Positions 29,313 to 37,530 of a stretch of DNA of 64,000 bases are shown here, piece after piece. The notes under the pieces were generated by a model that did not search any database, was not told the origin of the DNA, and worked only from the letters and a program-made list of their open reading frames with translations. Location of the stretch: the NCBI RefSeq assembly GCF_017656375.1, contig NZ_JACDOB010000002.1:99239-163238 (forward strand), given 5' to 3'. This DNA is from Thermovirga sp. GTDB lineage: Bacteria > Synergistota > Synergistia > Synergistales > Thermovirgaceae. The first letter of the stretch is position 1; every line of letters begins with the position of its first letter. A program made the position numbers and the translations under genes.

Positions 29313-30758
29313 ATGAAACAAACTAGAAAAACAGGGACCCTCATAATAGGAGGAGGACCTGGGGGAAGAACGGCGTATGCAGCTTTACACCGTTCAGGCA
29401 AGAAAGATTCTCTACTTACAATGAACGTAGAACCTGTAGCGGTTTGCAGTCTACCTTATGGAGTAGGAAGGCGACTCATCCCTACGGGGCCAGAAGACAC
29501 TATAGTAGATATTGCCAACTCACCGAGATTGCCGGCCGACATAGTTCAAAACACCATAGTCGGCGACGTAGTAGACATAGACCCGTCAGCCAAGATGGCC
29601 ACAGTTAAGGCTGCCGAGTCAAAAGAGATAATAGAGGTAACTTATGAGAATGCCATATTTGCCACTGGAGCTGCTCCTTGGATTCCTCCAATAGAAGGCG
29701 TCCTCAAGTCCTCCGAGATGCCAGAAGAGATCACAGGAGAAGTGGTCTGCGTTGGGAAGCAGTTTGTTCCCAAGTCTCTTTTGGCCGATGGAATTTATGT
29801 AATGAGAACCGTAAATGACGGAAAGCGTTTGGATAAATTTGCAGAAGAAGCTAAAAGCGCAGTTGTCATAGGAAGCGGCGCCGTAGGCTTAGAAGTCGCG
29901 GAAGCACTATCAGATAGGGGATTAAAGGTCACGATAGTTGAAGCACTACCTCACATAACATCTGCTTTGGATGAGGATATGGCTAAAATACTGGAAACAA
30001 GGCTGAAGGAAAAAGGAATAGATGTATTTGTAAACAAGCAAGCTGTATCATACGACAATGGAACGTTAACTTTGAACGATGGCACAAAACTTAAAGCTTC
30101 AGGCGTAGTATTCGCCACAGGAGTTAGAGCAGACATTCGGCTAGCCACTAAAGCAGGCCTAAAGATAGAAAAAGGTATAGTTGTAGACAAGAACATGAGG
30201 ACAAACGTTCCTAACATTTATGCCATCGGCGATGCAGTACAGATAGAAGATACTGTAAGTGGGAAAGGTATATTGCCTCTGATAGGAACTCTGGCAATGA
30301 GACAAGGGCTCATAGTCGCCCTCAATATAGCAGGCAAACCAACAGAACATCCTCCTGCAACATCGTGGGGAGTATCGGCCCTATTTGGCCTTCATTGGGG
30401 CAGTGTTGGCCTAACTGAAGAGCTAGCCAAATCATTGGGAATGAAAGCCGAAAGTATAGTCTTACCTGTAAGGACTCGGGAACCTGTCATGCCCGACAGT
30501 AAACAAGGACATTGGAAAGTAATCTTCTCCACAGAATCCAATGATTCTGTGAAGAAAGGGCAAATATTGGGCTTCCAAATAGTTTTGGACGGAGATTCTC
30601 CGCTGTCCATAACAGAAAGATTTATAGATATAATAACAAGACATGAAACTGTGCCAGAGCTTATAAATCACTTCTATATTCATAGCCCCTCTCATAACCC
30701 CCCAGATGATCCCTATATGGGAATCATGTTCCGTTATGGAATAAATAATTTTAATTAA
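29313..30758 (+). CDS. FAD-dependent pyridine nucleotide-disulfide oxidoreductase, CoA-disulfide reductase/NADH oxidase-like
   Basis: 481 aa from the ATG at 29313, behind AAGGAGG. FAD-binding IIGGGPGGRTAYAAL at the N-terminus, NAD-binding VVIGSGAVGLEVAEAL in the middle, and IYAIGDAV near the C-terminal part. A single cysteine in VAVCSLPYGVG falls where CoA-disulfide reductases and Nox enzymes have their redox Cys (SxxxCxLPY). It could reduce CoA disulfide/persulfide or oxidise NADH; sequence alone does not decide. The operator-like inverted repeat in its promoter hints at thiol or metal stress control. Confidence 0.75.
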   Translation: MKQTRKTGTLIIGGGPGGRTAYAALHRSGKKDSLLTMNVEPVAVCSLPYGVGRRLIPTGPEDTIVDIANSPRLPADIVQNTIVGDVVDIDPSAKMATVKAAESKEIIEVTYENAIFATGAAPWIPPIEGVLKSSEMPEEITGEVVCVGKQFVPKSLLADGIYVMRTVNDGKRLDKFAEEAKSAVVIGSGAVGLEVAEALSDRGLKVTIVEALPHITSALDEDMAKILETRLKEKGIDVFVNKQAVSYDNGTLTLNDGTKLKASGVVFATGVRADIRLATKAGLKIEKGIVVDKNMRTNVPNIYAIGDAVQIEDTVSGKGILPLIGTLAMRQGLIVALNIAGKPTEHPPATSWGVSALFGLHWGSVGLTEELAKSLGMKAESIVLPVRTREPVMPDSKQGHWKVIFSTESNDSVKKGQILGFQIVLDGDSPLSITERFIDIITRHETVPELINHFYIHSPSHNPPDDPYMGIMFRYGINNFN

Positions 30759-30770
30759 ACAAAATCAAGA

Positions 30771-30808
30771 TCAAGGAAAGTGGATAGTTAACTATCCACT
30801 TTCCTTGA
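30771..30808. terminator. 38-bp perfect palindrome, probable bidirectional terminator
   Basis: TCAAGGAAAGTGGATAGTT followed at once by its exact reverse complement, 19-bp arms with no loop. Lies 13 bp past the flavoprotein stop and before folP. There is no T run, so it may act as a terminator, mRNA stabiliser or protein site. Confidence 0.6.
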
Positions 30809-30872
30809 CTACACAAGCTGCCTACCATATCATTTCAACCATCAAACATAAATAATGCAGGAGGGGAATCCA

Positions 30873-32084
30873 GTGCTTCCATATGCCACAAATATTCGAT
30901 GCGAAAAAGATCTTCTAAATATACTAGAAAAGGTAAAAGCAGATAAAAGATCTTTTCCCTATTTCAATGCAAAAAAAGAAACTTTCGCTCTTTCCTTTAG
31001 AAACGTCGATTACCGAGCAGCAAACGCACTAAAGCAGGAATTACTATCTCGAGGTGGAGATGTGATAGTCCATAAAGACGTAATACAGGGGACTATAGAA
31101 AAAAGCAATGTAGTACTATTAGGAACAAAAAGCGCTCTAGAGAAACTTACACAAAAACTCGAGGCAATGCCGTATTGGGGATTAAACGAAATAAAGGAAG
31201 GGATTGAAAAATTCCTTAAAAACGCTCCCCAAAAGGAATGGAACCTTACTTTAAGCAATGGAGAAATTATAAAGCTAAACTCTAACACTAAAATCATGGG
31301 CATACTTAACATCACTCCCGATTCCTTCTACTCCACAAGCAGAGTAACGGATCTGGAACAATGTGTAAAAAGAGCCTTTGATATGAAAGAAAAAGGTGCC
31401 GTTATATTGGATATAGGAGCAGAATCTTCTCGTCCTGGATCAGATCCTGTATCGGAAGAAACGGAAAAAGAACGACTCCTGCCTGTGATACAAAGGCTCA
31501 GAAAAGAAGGATTTAACCTACCCATATCCGTCGATACGACAAAGGCAGAAATGGCAAAAGCCGCACTTGGAGAAGGTGCCAACATAATTAACGACATCTC
31601 TGCAGGTATGCTAGATCCTGAAATGTTCCGCGTGGTTGCCCAGGAGAAAGCACCTATCATTCTCATGCACATGAAAGGTACTCCAAAAACAATGCAGATA
31701 AACCCCAAATATGATGACCTCCTTGGAGAAATCCTTGACTTCTTCAGCGAAAGGATAAACGCTGCCAACTGTGCAGGCGTAGATGCGGAAAAAATTGTAA
31801 TTGATCCGGGGTTAGGTTTCGGCAAGACAAAGGAGCACAATTTAATAATACTGAAGAACCTTAAAGCTTTCTCTGCTTTAGGCAGACCCGTGCTTATAGG
31901 CCACTCAAGAAAAAGTACTATTGGAGCAGTACTGGAAAAAGATGACCCTAAGGATCGCTTACAAGGCACCTTGGCCATAACCGCTTTATGTGCCTGGGAA
32001 GATGTACCTCTGGTTAGAGTACACGATGTAAGTGAAAATTATGATGTCGTAAGAATGATAAATGCCATAAAGGAGGTCAAATAG
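30873..32084 (+). CDS. folP: Dihydropteroate synthase with N-terminal extension
   Basis: 403 aa from a GTG at 30873, six bases after AGGAGGGG; the track's ATG lies inside that site. Joins p-aminobenzoate to the pterin pyrophosphate in folate synthesis. The DHPS barrel starts near residue 141 with IMGILNITPDSF and continues through ILDIGAESSRPGS, ISVDTTKAEMA, INDISAG, LMHMKGTPKTMQ, IDPGLGFGKT and LIGHSRKS. The first ~140 residues are an extra domain absent from most DHPS (about 270-280 aa). Overlaps into folK directly. Confidence 0.93.
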   Translation: MLPYATNIRCEKDLLNILEKVKADKRSFPYFNAKKETFALSFRNVDYRAANALKQELLSRGGDVIVHKDVIQGTIEKSNVVLLGTKSALEKLTQKLEAMPYWGLNEIKEGIEKFLKNAPQKEWNLTLSNGEIIKLNSNTKIMGILNITPDSFYSTSRVTDLEQCVKRAFDMKEKGAVILDIGAESSRPGSDPVSEETEKERLLPVIQRLRKEGFNLPISVDTTKAEMAKAALGEGANIINDISAGMLDPEMFRVVAQEKAPIILMHMKGTPKTMQINPKYDDLLGEILDFFSERINAANCAGVDAEKIVIDPGLGFGKTKEHNLIILKNLKAFSALGRPVLIGHSRKSTIGAVLEKDDPKDRLQGTLAITALCAWEDVPLVRVHDVSENYDVVRMINAIKEVK

Positions 32085-32570
32085 GTGAGCCTTGTAGCTA
32101 TAAGCATGGGAAGCAACTTGGGCAATAGGCTAAGTTCGTTGAGAAAGGCGATTCTACTCCTCAAAAAGGAGGGCTTTAACATCATAAAGACAAGTGACGT
32201 CTTTGAGACCCCTCCTTTTGGAGTTACCAATCAACCTAGATTCCTCAATGCTTGCCTATTGATGGATACAGAAATAAACCCTGCCGATTTGTTAGAAAAA
32301 TTAAAAAAGATAGAAAATGAAGTAGGAAGAATTCAGAGGTTCCGGTGGGGTCCAAGGGAAATTGACCTGGATATCATTTTTTATGATGAGAAAGTAATAG
32401 ATGGGCCTTCACTAAAAGTTCCTCACCCGCACATGCACGAAAGACCGTTCGTACTGATTCCTTTGAAGCAAATATCTCCACAGTGGGTTCACCCCATCCT
32501 TAAAAAGACAGTAGAACAAATGGCCGAAGATTTACATGAATGTGATATCTTGAGAATAACAGAACTGTAA
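32085..32570 (+). CDS. folK: 2-amino-4-hydroxy-6-hydroxymethyldihydropteridine pyrophosphokinase
   Basis: 161 aa, GTG start directly after the folP stop, with AAGGAGG at the end of folP. HPPK fold: ISMGSNLGNRLSSL, SDVFETPPFGVTNQPRFLNAC, ENEVGRIQRFRWGPREIDLDIIFY and VPHPHMHERPFVL are textbook motifs. Supplies the pyrophosphorylated pterin used by FolP. Confidence 0.95.
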   Translation: MSLVAISMGSNLGNRLSSLRKAILLLKKEGFNIIKTSDVFETPPFGVTNQPRFLNACLLMDTEINPADLLEKLKKIENEVGRIQRFRWGPREIDLDIIFYDEKVIDGPSLKVPHPHMHERPFVLIPLKQISPQWVHPILKKTVEQMAEDLHECDILRITEL

Positions 32571-32596
32571 TTATTTTTAAAAATGGGAGACTAAAG

Positions 32597-33343
32597 ATGT
32601 ATTTGATAAGAAGGGGTATTCAAATTTTTGTAATCTCGATATTAGGCTTTATGCTTTTAGGTTCTCCTGCCATAGCGCAGATGAAAATACTATCTGTGCC
32701 AGGTTGCCCCTTCTTCGTAGTAGTAAACTTTTCAAGAGGCCTGGTGGAATCTGCATATTTTAGAAGCCCTGCAGGAATACAAAAGCTCCTTCCCATAGAG
32801 GGGAGTCTACTGATTAGCCAAAAATACTCGAAGTTTGACATGGATAAGGATCTAACCAAAGACATTCTTTGGGTCCTAACCTTCGGAGAACCAACAAATA
32901 GACAAAGAGGACTTCAAATGTGGATTGGCTACTCAAGTCGTCAAAAGACCATATGGGTAGACATATGTCCAGTAGCAAGCACCCTTTGGGATTACTTACC
33001 CATAAAACTTAACCTTCCAGAGGGTGTTTTGCCTTATGTCCTGCCTCAATTGCCCAAATATGATGATTTACCCCCATTTGGAGGGCCCAAAACATTGACT
33101 TTCGTCTGCACCATAAAACTGACAAATAATGGTCCTAAATTTGTGCCTCAACCTGAGGTTTACAAACAGCTTCTGAAAATAGCGGAGCTAGTAGCGAGCT
33201 CAGAACGGTACCCTAAACGCAAGGAATCGTATTTCTATCTAATTAACGACTATAAAAATCTATCTTCTGGCACGCCACCAACATTAGATGCTCTAAAAAG
33301 CATCCAATGGAAACGCATCCTTACATTACGCTGGAATAACTAA
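32597..33343 (+). CDS. Exported hypothetical protein
   Basis: 248 aa, not recognised. An N-terminal signal peptide (RRGIQIFVISILGFMLLGSPAIAQ) is followed by a mature part of mixed beta character with many aromatic residues. There are only three cysteines in the mature part (PGCPF, VDICPV, FVCTI). Behind GGGAG, 26 bp after folK, so possibly the last gene of that unit. It ends 19 bp from the convergent copper chaperone gene. Confidence 0.6.
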   Translation: MYLIRRGIQIFVISILGFMLLGSPAIAQMKILSVPGCPFFVVVNFSRGLVESAYFRSPAGIQKLLPIEGSLLISQKYSKFDMDKDLTKDILWVLTFGEPTNRQRGLQMWIGYSSRQKTIWVDICPVASTLWDYLPIKLNLPEGVLPYVLPQLPKYDDLPPFGGPKTLTFVCTIKLTNNGPKFVPQPEVYKQLLKIAELVASSERYPKRKESYFYLINDYKNLSSGTPPTLDALKSIQWKRILTLRWNN

Positions 33344-33362
33344 AAATAAAAGACTAACAAAA

Positions 33363-33563
33363 CTAGCTGGTCACGCTTGCTGGATAACCGATTTCCTCTA
33401 AAAGTCTCATTATTTCCTGTGGATTTTCGGTCTCAACCATCACCAATTTCTCCGGCAATGAAACTTTTGCGTCCTCATAGCCAGCATTGGCCAGAACTTG
33501 TGTTATCCGCCTAACACAATGCTCGCAAGACATATCTGGAACTTTAAAAACAACCTTAGGCAT
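33363..33563 (-). CDS. copZ: Copper chaperone / heavy-metal-associated (HMA) domain protein
   Basis: 66 aa, a single HMA ferredoxin-like fold. The metal site is MSCEHC in VPDMSCEHCVRRITQ, and the C-terminal LLEEIGYPA is typical. Carries Cu(I) to the P-type ATPase encoded four bases upstream on the same strand. Confidence 0.88.
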   Translation of the reverse strand: MPKVVFKVPDMSCEHCVRRITQVLANAGYEDAKVSLPEKLVMVETENPQEIMRLLEEIGYPASVTS

Positions 33564-33567
33564 ATTA

Positions 33568-35787
33568 TCAATCCCCTTTTATCCTTAAAGAGTTTAGTAC
33601 TACCGATATAGAGCTCATAGCCATAGCAACTTCTGCAATGGCCGGATGCAACATACCTGCCATTGCCATTGGGATAGCCACTATATTATATAAAAAGGCC
33701 CAAAACAGATTTTGCCTTATTACTTTGAAAGTTTTTCTGGATAACAAAATACTCTTGGCTACTTTAGCCAAGCCTCCCTTTACTATGACAATGTCGGCAC
33801 TATCAATCGCAAGATCTGCCCCTGAACCAATAGCCACACCAACATCTGCACCCTTAAGGGCTGCAGCATCATTCATGCCATCACCGGCCATCATCACCTT
33901 TTTGCCGGTTTTCTGCCAAAATCTGATTATATCCAGCTTTCCCTCGGGATGAACTCCGGCTTTAACTTCTTTTATGCCTAATCTATCAGCTACTGCCTTC
34001 GCTGTAATAGGGTTATCACCTGTAGCCATAACTATTGTTATACCTTCATCGTAAAGAGCTTGAACAGCCTCCTTTGAATCACTCCTTATTGGATCTTCTA
34101 TAACAATAAATCCTAATAACTTACCATTCTTCCAGACTTCAACGACAGTCTTACCTTCTTCCAAAAACTTTGAATATGCTTCTGTAACTTCGGGCTTACC
34201 CACTTTATAGTCATTTCCTTGATATTTAAAAAATATCCCCTCTCCAGTTCGTTCTTCCAGCCCCTCAACTTCTACTTCAGTTTTTTCGAGGGCAGAAATA
34301 GCTTTAGCCAAGGGGTGATTAGATTGCCTTTCTGCAGCTGCAACAATTTTTAGTTCATCTTCAGGCACAGTGTAATATGTGACTACAGGATTACCCTCTG
34401 TCAATGTGCCTGTTTTATCTGTCACAATCACTCCTATATCTTTGGTAGTTTGTATAGCTTCAGCGTTTCTTATAATAAGCCCCAGTTTGTAAGCCTCACC
34501 TGCAGCTGCGACCAGGGCCATAGGAGTAGCAAGGCCCAAAGCACAGGGGCAAGCTATAACCAACGTCGCTACCAATACGAAAATAGCAGAAGATATAGGA
34601 TCATTAGGAACTGCAATCCAGGGCAAGATATGGCCTATCTTGAATACGTATGAGTAAAAAACATCACCGTTGAAATACCATAGAAGGGAGGCTAAAAGTG
34701 CCAAAAACACAATTGTAGGAACAAAAAACAAGGTGATTCTATCAGCTAGCGCCTGCAGAGGCACCTTTGTTCCTTGAGCATCCTGAACCAAATCTATCAT
34801 TTTTGACAGGAATGTATCATCACCCACTTTAGTCACTAAAACCTTTATAGGGCCAGTAAGATTAATAGACCCACCTGTTACAAACGAGCCTTTTTCTTTG
34901 GCAACAGGAATCGCCTCTCCTGTTATCATAGATTCATCTACCGAAGAAACGCCCTCCTCTATCACTCCATCAACCGGTATCCTCTCCCCCGGCTTAACAA
35001 GCACAAGAAAGTTTTCTTTTACAGCATCTATCGGTACCATTACCTCTTTATCTTCAACAATAACTCTCGCTTCCCTTGCCTGAAGCTTAATAAGAGAACG
35101 GATTTCCTTGGTTGCCTTATCACGTAACCTGGACTCTATATACCGACCTGTAATATGGAGAGCAACTATCATAGCGCCAATAGCTCCGAAGGAAACTATA
35201 GGCACTCCCAACAAAGCCAGTCCTGCAGTAAGCCACGAGGCAGTGGCACCTAGAAAAATAAGGACATCCATATTGGTATGAAAATGAGAAAGAGCTATCC
35301 AGGCTCCTCTGATGGTGCTTCTTCCAGAGTAAAATATAACTACCCCACCTGCCACAAACTCAATAACCTCAAAATAGGGAATATAAAAACCTAACATATG
35401 CAAGAACATGGCAATCGAAAGAGGCAAAGTAATAACCAAAGCCCAAAACAAAGCTCTCTTTGTATCTTGATATCGTTTTTGCTCTATACTTTCTGAGGCT
35501 TCCTGTGAAGCTTCGTACCCCACTTTCGCTACTGCCTGTTTTAACACCTCGAAAGTAACACCTTCCTCAGCGATAACAAAAGCCGTTTCAGTAGCAAGAT
35601 TGACTGCAGCAAAACTTACGTCTTCAACTTTATTCAAAGCTCTTTCAACATTTTTAGCACAGGTTGCACAGGTCATACCCAAAATTTTAAAAGAGAACTT
35701 CACATACTTATTTTCATCTTCCGTATCACTATTACTATTATTTATGACACTATTTTTATCGGACTCGCGGTAAACAGCTCGTTCCAT
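33568..35787 (-). CDS. copA: Cu(I)-exporting P-type ATPase CopA
   Basis: 739 aa. One N-terminal HMA domain with GMTCATCAKNVERAL, eight expected membrane helices, the TGEAIPV actuator loop, the CPC metal site in ACPCALGLATPMALV, the phosphorylated aspartate in VTDKTGTLTEG, the HP motif in SNHPLAKAI, and MAGDGMNDAAAL. The CPC motif with the HMA domain and adjacent copZ indicates copper(I). ATG behind GAGGTGATC. Divergent from arsF/arsG-like genes across an operator-bearing gap. Confidence 0.95.
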   Translation of the reverse strand: MERAVYRESDKNSVINNSNSDTEDENKYVKFSFKILGMTCATCAKNVERALNKVEDVSFAAVNLATETAFVIAEEGVTFEVLKQAVAKVGYEASQEASESIEQKRYQDTKRALFWALVITLPLSIAMFLHMLGFYIPYFEVIEFVAGGVVIFYSGRSTIRGAWIALSHFHTNMDVLIFLGATASWLTAGLALLGVPIVSFGAIGAMIVALHITGRYIESRLRDKATKEIRSLIKLQAREARVIVEDKEVMVPIDAVKENFLVLVKPGERIPVDGVIEEGVSSVDESMITGEAIPVAKEKGSFVTGGSINLTGPIKVLVTKVGDDTFLSKMIDLVQDAQGTKVPLQALADRITLFFVPTIVFLALLASLLWYFNGDVFYSYVFKIGHILPWIAVPNDPISSAIFVLVATLVIACPCALGLATPMALVAAAGEAYKLGLIIRNAEAIQTTKDIGVIVTDKTGTLTEGNPVVTYYTVPEDELKIVAAAERQSNHPLAKAISALEKTEVEVEGLEERTGEGIFFKYQGNDYKVGKPEVTEAYSKFLEEGKTVVEVWKNGKLLGFIVIEDPIRSDSKEAVQALYDEGITIVMATGDNPITAKAVADRLGIKEVKAGVHPEGKLDIIRFWQKTGKKVMMAGDGMNDAAALKGADVGVAIGSGADLAIDSADIVIVKGGLAKVAKSILLSRKTFKVIRQNLFWAFLYNIVAIPMAMAGMLHPAIAEVAMAMSSISVVLNSLRIKGD

Positions 35788-35832
35788 TCAGATCACCTCA
35801 TTTCCCTTTACTTGCTTATTTGCTCCTCTAGG

Positions 35833-35878
35833 TTGAATTGGAAACATTATTTAACGTATAATATACCATGTAAGGTAT
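35833..35878. promoter_or_regulatory. copA/arsF divergent control region
   Basis: Plus-strand promoter TTGAAT (35833-35838)-18-TATAAT (35857-35862) points to arsF. The inverted repeat ATACC-ATGTAA-GGTAT (35863-35878) begins right after the -10, so a bound repressor would sit on the start site. On the copA side only TATATT/TATTAT-like -10s are visible, overlapping the same repeat. The repeat matches the one at 29255-29270 in sequence and spacing and looks like a CsoR-type operator. Confidence 0.6.
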
Positions 35879-35923
35879 TGTTATAGAAATATCAAACAAC
35901 ACTAGGGTTGGTGAAACTAACTT

Positions 35924-36421
35924 ATGAGCATAAAACGAGTGACAGGTTTGGCTTTAGTTTTTTTTGCAGTTATTTGCATGCTTGCTGCATTTATTGACCT
36001 ATATAAAACTTTTGATAATAAAAACGCCATATCTGCAAAAAAATCAGACATCACCACAGCCTCTCCACCGGAAAGTGCTAAGCGCACAATTAGGGTATAT
36101 TTCTTTTATGGCAATGGTAAGTGTCCCACCTGCGACGCAATAAAAGATGCAACCATAGAAGCTATTTCAGATATAGAGGAAACATACTTCAAAAAATGTG
36201 CCATAAATATAGAGTGGAAAGGAATAAACATCGAAGAGGCAGGAAATGAAAAATACATAACTCGATTCAATCTTTTTTCTACCACTGTGGTACTTCAGGA
36301 CTCAGCAGATCACAAAAACTGGAAGCGTTTGGATGAAGTGTGGAACTTGGCTTCAGACAGGGAAATTCTTAGAAAATATATTAAAGAACAAATACTTAAG
36401 TTCGCGGGAGGGTGCTCATAA
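35924..36421 (+). CDS. Membrane-anchored thioredoxin-like protein (ArsF-like)
   Basis: 165 aa. One N-terminal membrane segment (about 7-27, LALVFFAVICMLAAFIDLY) and an outside thioredoxin-like domain with a CxxC in FFYGNGKCPTCDAIKDA. Resembles the ArsF family associated with nitro-arsenical handling, and more generally membrane thioredoxins working with CcdA-type electron carriers. Its stop overlaps the next gene's ATG (TAATG), so the two act together. The ArsF assignment is by general resemblance only. Confidence 0.6.
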   Translation: MSIKRVTGLALVFFAVICMLAAFIDLYKTFDNKNAISAKKSDITTASPPESAKRTIRVYFFYGNGKCPTCDAIKDATIEAISDIEETYFKKCAINIEWKGINIEEAGNEKYITRFNLFSTTVVLQDSADHKNWKRLDEVWNLASDREILRKYIKEQILKFAGGCS

Positions 36422-37107
36422 TGGATGTTATACTCTTATCTTCTTCTGCTTTATGGTTAGGAATACTCGCATCCATAAGTCCATGCCCTCTTGCATCCAA
36501 CATTGCTGCTTTTTCTTTCATTGAGAGGGACTGTACACACCGCAAACAAGTCCTAAAGGCAGGGTTATTCTACACGCTGGGCAGAATAGTGACCTTCACA
36601 TTTCTGGGCTTCCTGATGGTCAAAAGTACCTCGTCTGTACCTATTATATCTATGGCACTGCAGAAGCACGGTAATATGTTCTTAGGCCCAATCCTAATAA
36701 TAGTAGGGGTTTTTGTCCTTGACTTACTCGAAATCCCCCCTATGAAGATAACCTCAAGAATACGAGTTTGTAACTCTCATATTGGCAGTTCAAAAGGTGC
36801 TTTCCTCATGGGAATTATATTCGCACTAGCTCTATGTCCGGTATCTGCTGCCCTGTTCTTCGGCGGTCTTATCCCTCTGGCTGTAAAGGCGCAAAGAGCT
36901 CTTCTGCTTTCTGCCATATTCGGTCTAGGAACAGCTCTACCAGTAAGCTTACTGGCTTTTTCCTTATCCTTAGGAATTACAGCTTTTATAAAATCAGAAC
37001 AAAAGCTTCAACACATCCAGATATGGATTAGGGGCACCAGCGGTCTTGTCATGATATTCATAGGACTTTATTTCTGCATTGTTTATAACCTCAAAACCTT
37101 AATTTGA
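36421..37107 (+). CDS. CcdA/DsbD-type membrane protein (ArsG-like)
   Basis: 228 aa from the ATG at 36421, behind GGGAGGGTG. Six to seven hydrophobic helices. Pseudo-repeated Cys-Pro motifs ASISPCPLASN and ALALCPVSAALFF at equivalent places in the two halves are the mark of CcdA/DsbD-beta electron carriers, which move reducing power across the membrane. Paired with the CxxC protein before it. ArsG-family transporters have the same build; export of an arsenical is possible but unproved. Confidence 0.6.
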   Translation: MDVILLSSSALWLGILASISPCPLASNIAAFSFIERDCTHRKQVLKAGLFYTLGRIVTFTFLGFLMVKSTSSVPIISMALQKHGNMFLGPILIIVGVFVLDLLEIPPMKITSRIRVCNSHIGSSKGAFLMGIIFALALCPVSAALFFGGLIPLAVKAQRALLLSAIFGLGTALPVSLLAFSLSLGITAFIKSEQKLQHIQIWIRGTSGLVMIFIGLYFCIVYNLKTLI

Positions 37108-37238
37108 CTTAACTCAAGAGGCAAGAGCAAGTAACAATCATTTATTTACTTACTTACAAGAATTTTTTATTATAATAATCGTGGATTTCTAAAAATATAA
37201 CAAGCAAAAAAAATCGGGCACAATGGAGGTGTTACGAT

Positions 37239-37409
37239 ATGAAGAAATTCAAGTGTCTCCATTGCGGGCATGTGTTCGAAGTAGAAAGCATATCGCCAGG
37301 TTTAAAATGCCCCAAGTGTTTGAACAGATTTGTGGAACTTGTTGAAGGCGAACCTATTAAGGGAAAATCGTGGAGCAGCAAAAGTTTCAGCGTTCCAAAA
37401 ATAAAATAA
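37239..37409 (+). CDS. Small zinc-ribbon/rubredoxin-like protein
   Basis: Too short for the ORF track. 56 aa from an ATG nine bases after GGAGGTG. Two metal knuckles, FKCLHCGHVF and KCPKCLNRF, are spaced 14 residues apart, followed by a basic tail. Most like the zinc-ribbon or rubredoxin-like small proteins that bind Zn or Fe. A TATAAT at 37171-37176 may be its -10. Function unknown. Confidence 0.7.
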   Translation: MKKFKCLHCGHVFEVESISPGLKCPKCLNRFVELVEGEPIKGKSWSSKSFSVPKIK

Positions 37410-37460
37410 CTACCACTACTCTTTTCCCCATTAATCTGTAGAACTATGAACGTAAAAGTA

Positions 37461-37493
37461 AAGAGGCTGGTTATATTCTACAACCAGCCTCTT
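37461..37493. terminator. Bidirectional terminator between the zinc-ribbon gene and cstA
   Basis: A 12-bp stem AAGAGGCTGGTT/AACCAGCCTCTT with a nine-base loop between convergent genes. The T-rich side favours the minus strand (cstA). Confidence 0.8.
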
Positions 37494-37530
37494 CTTGCAA
37501 GTATTTATTTAGCTTTTTTGTTCAGCATTT

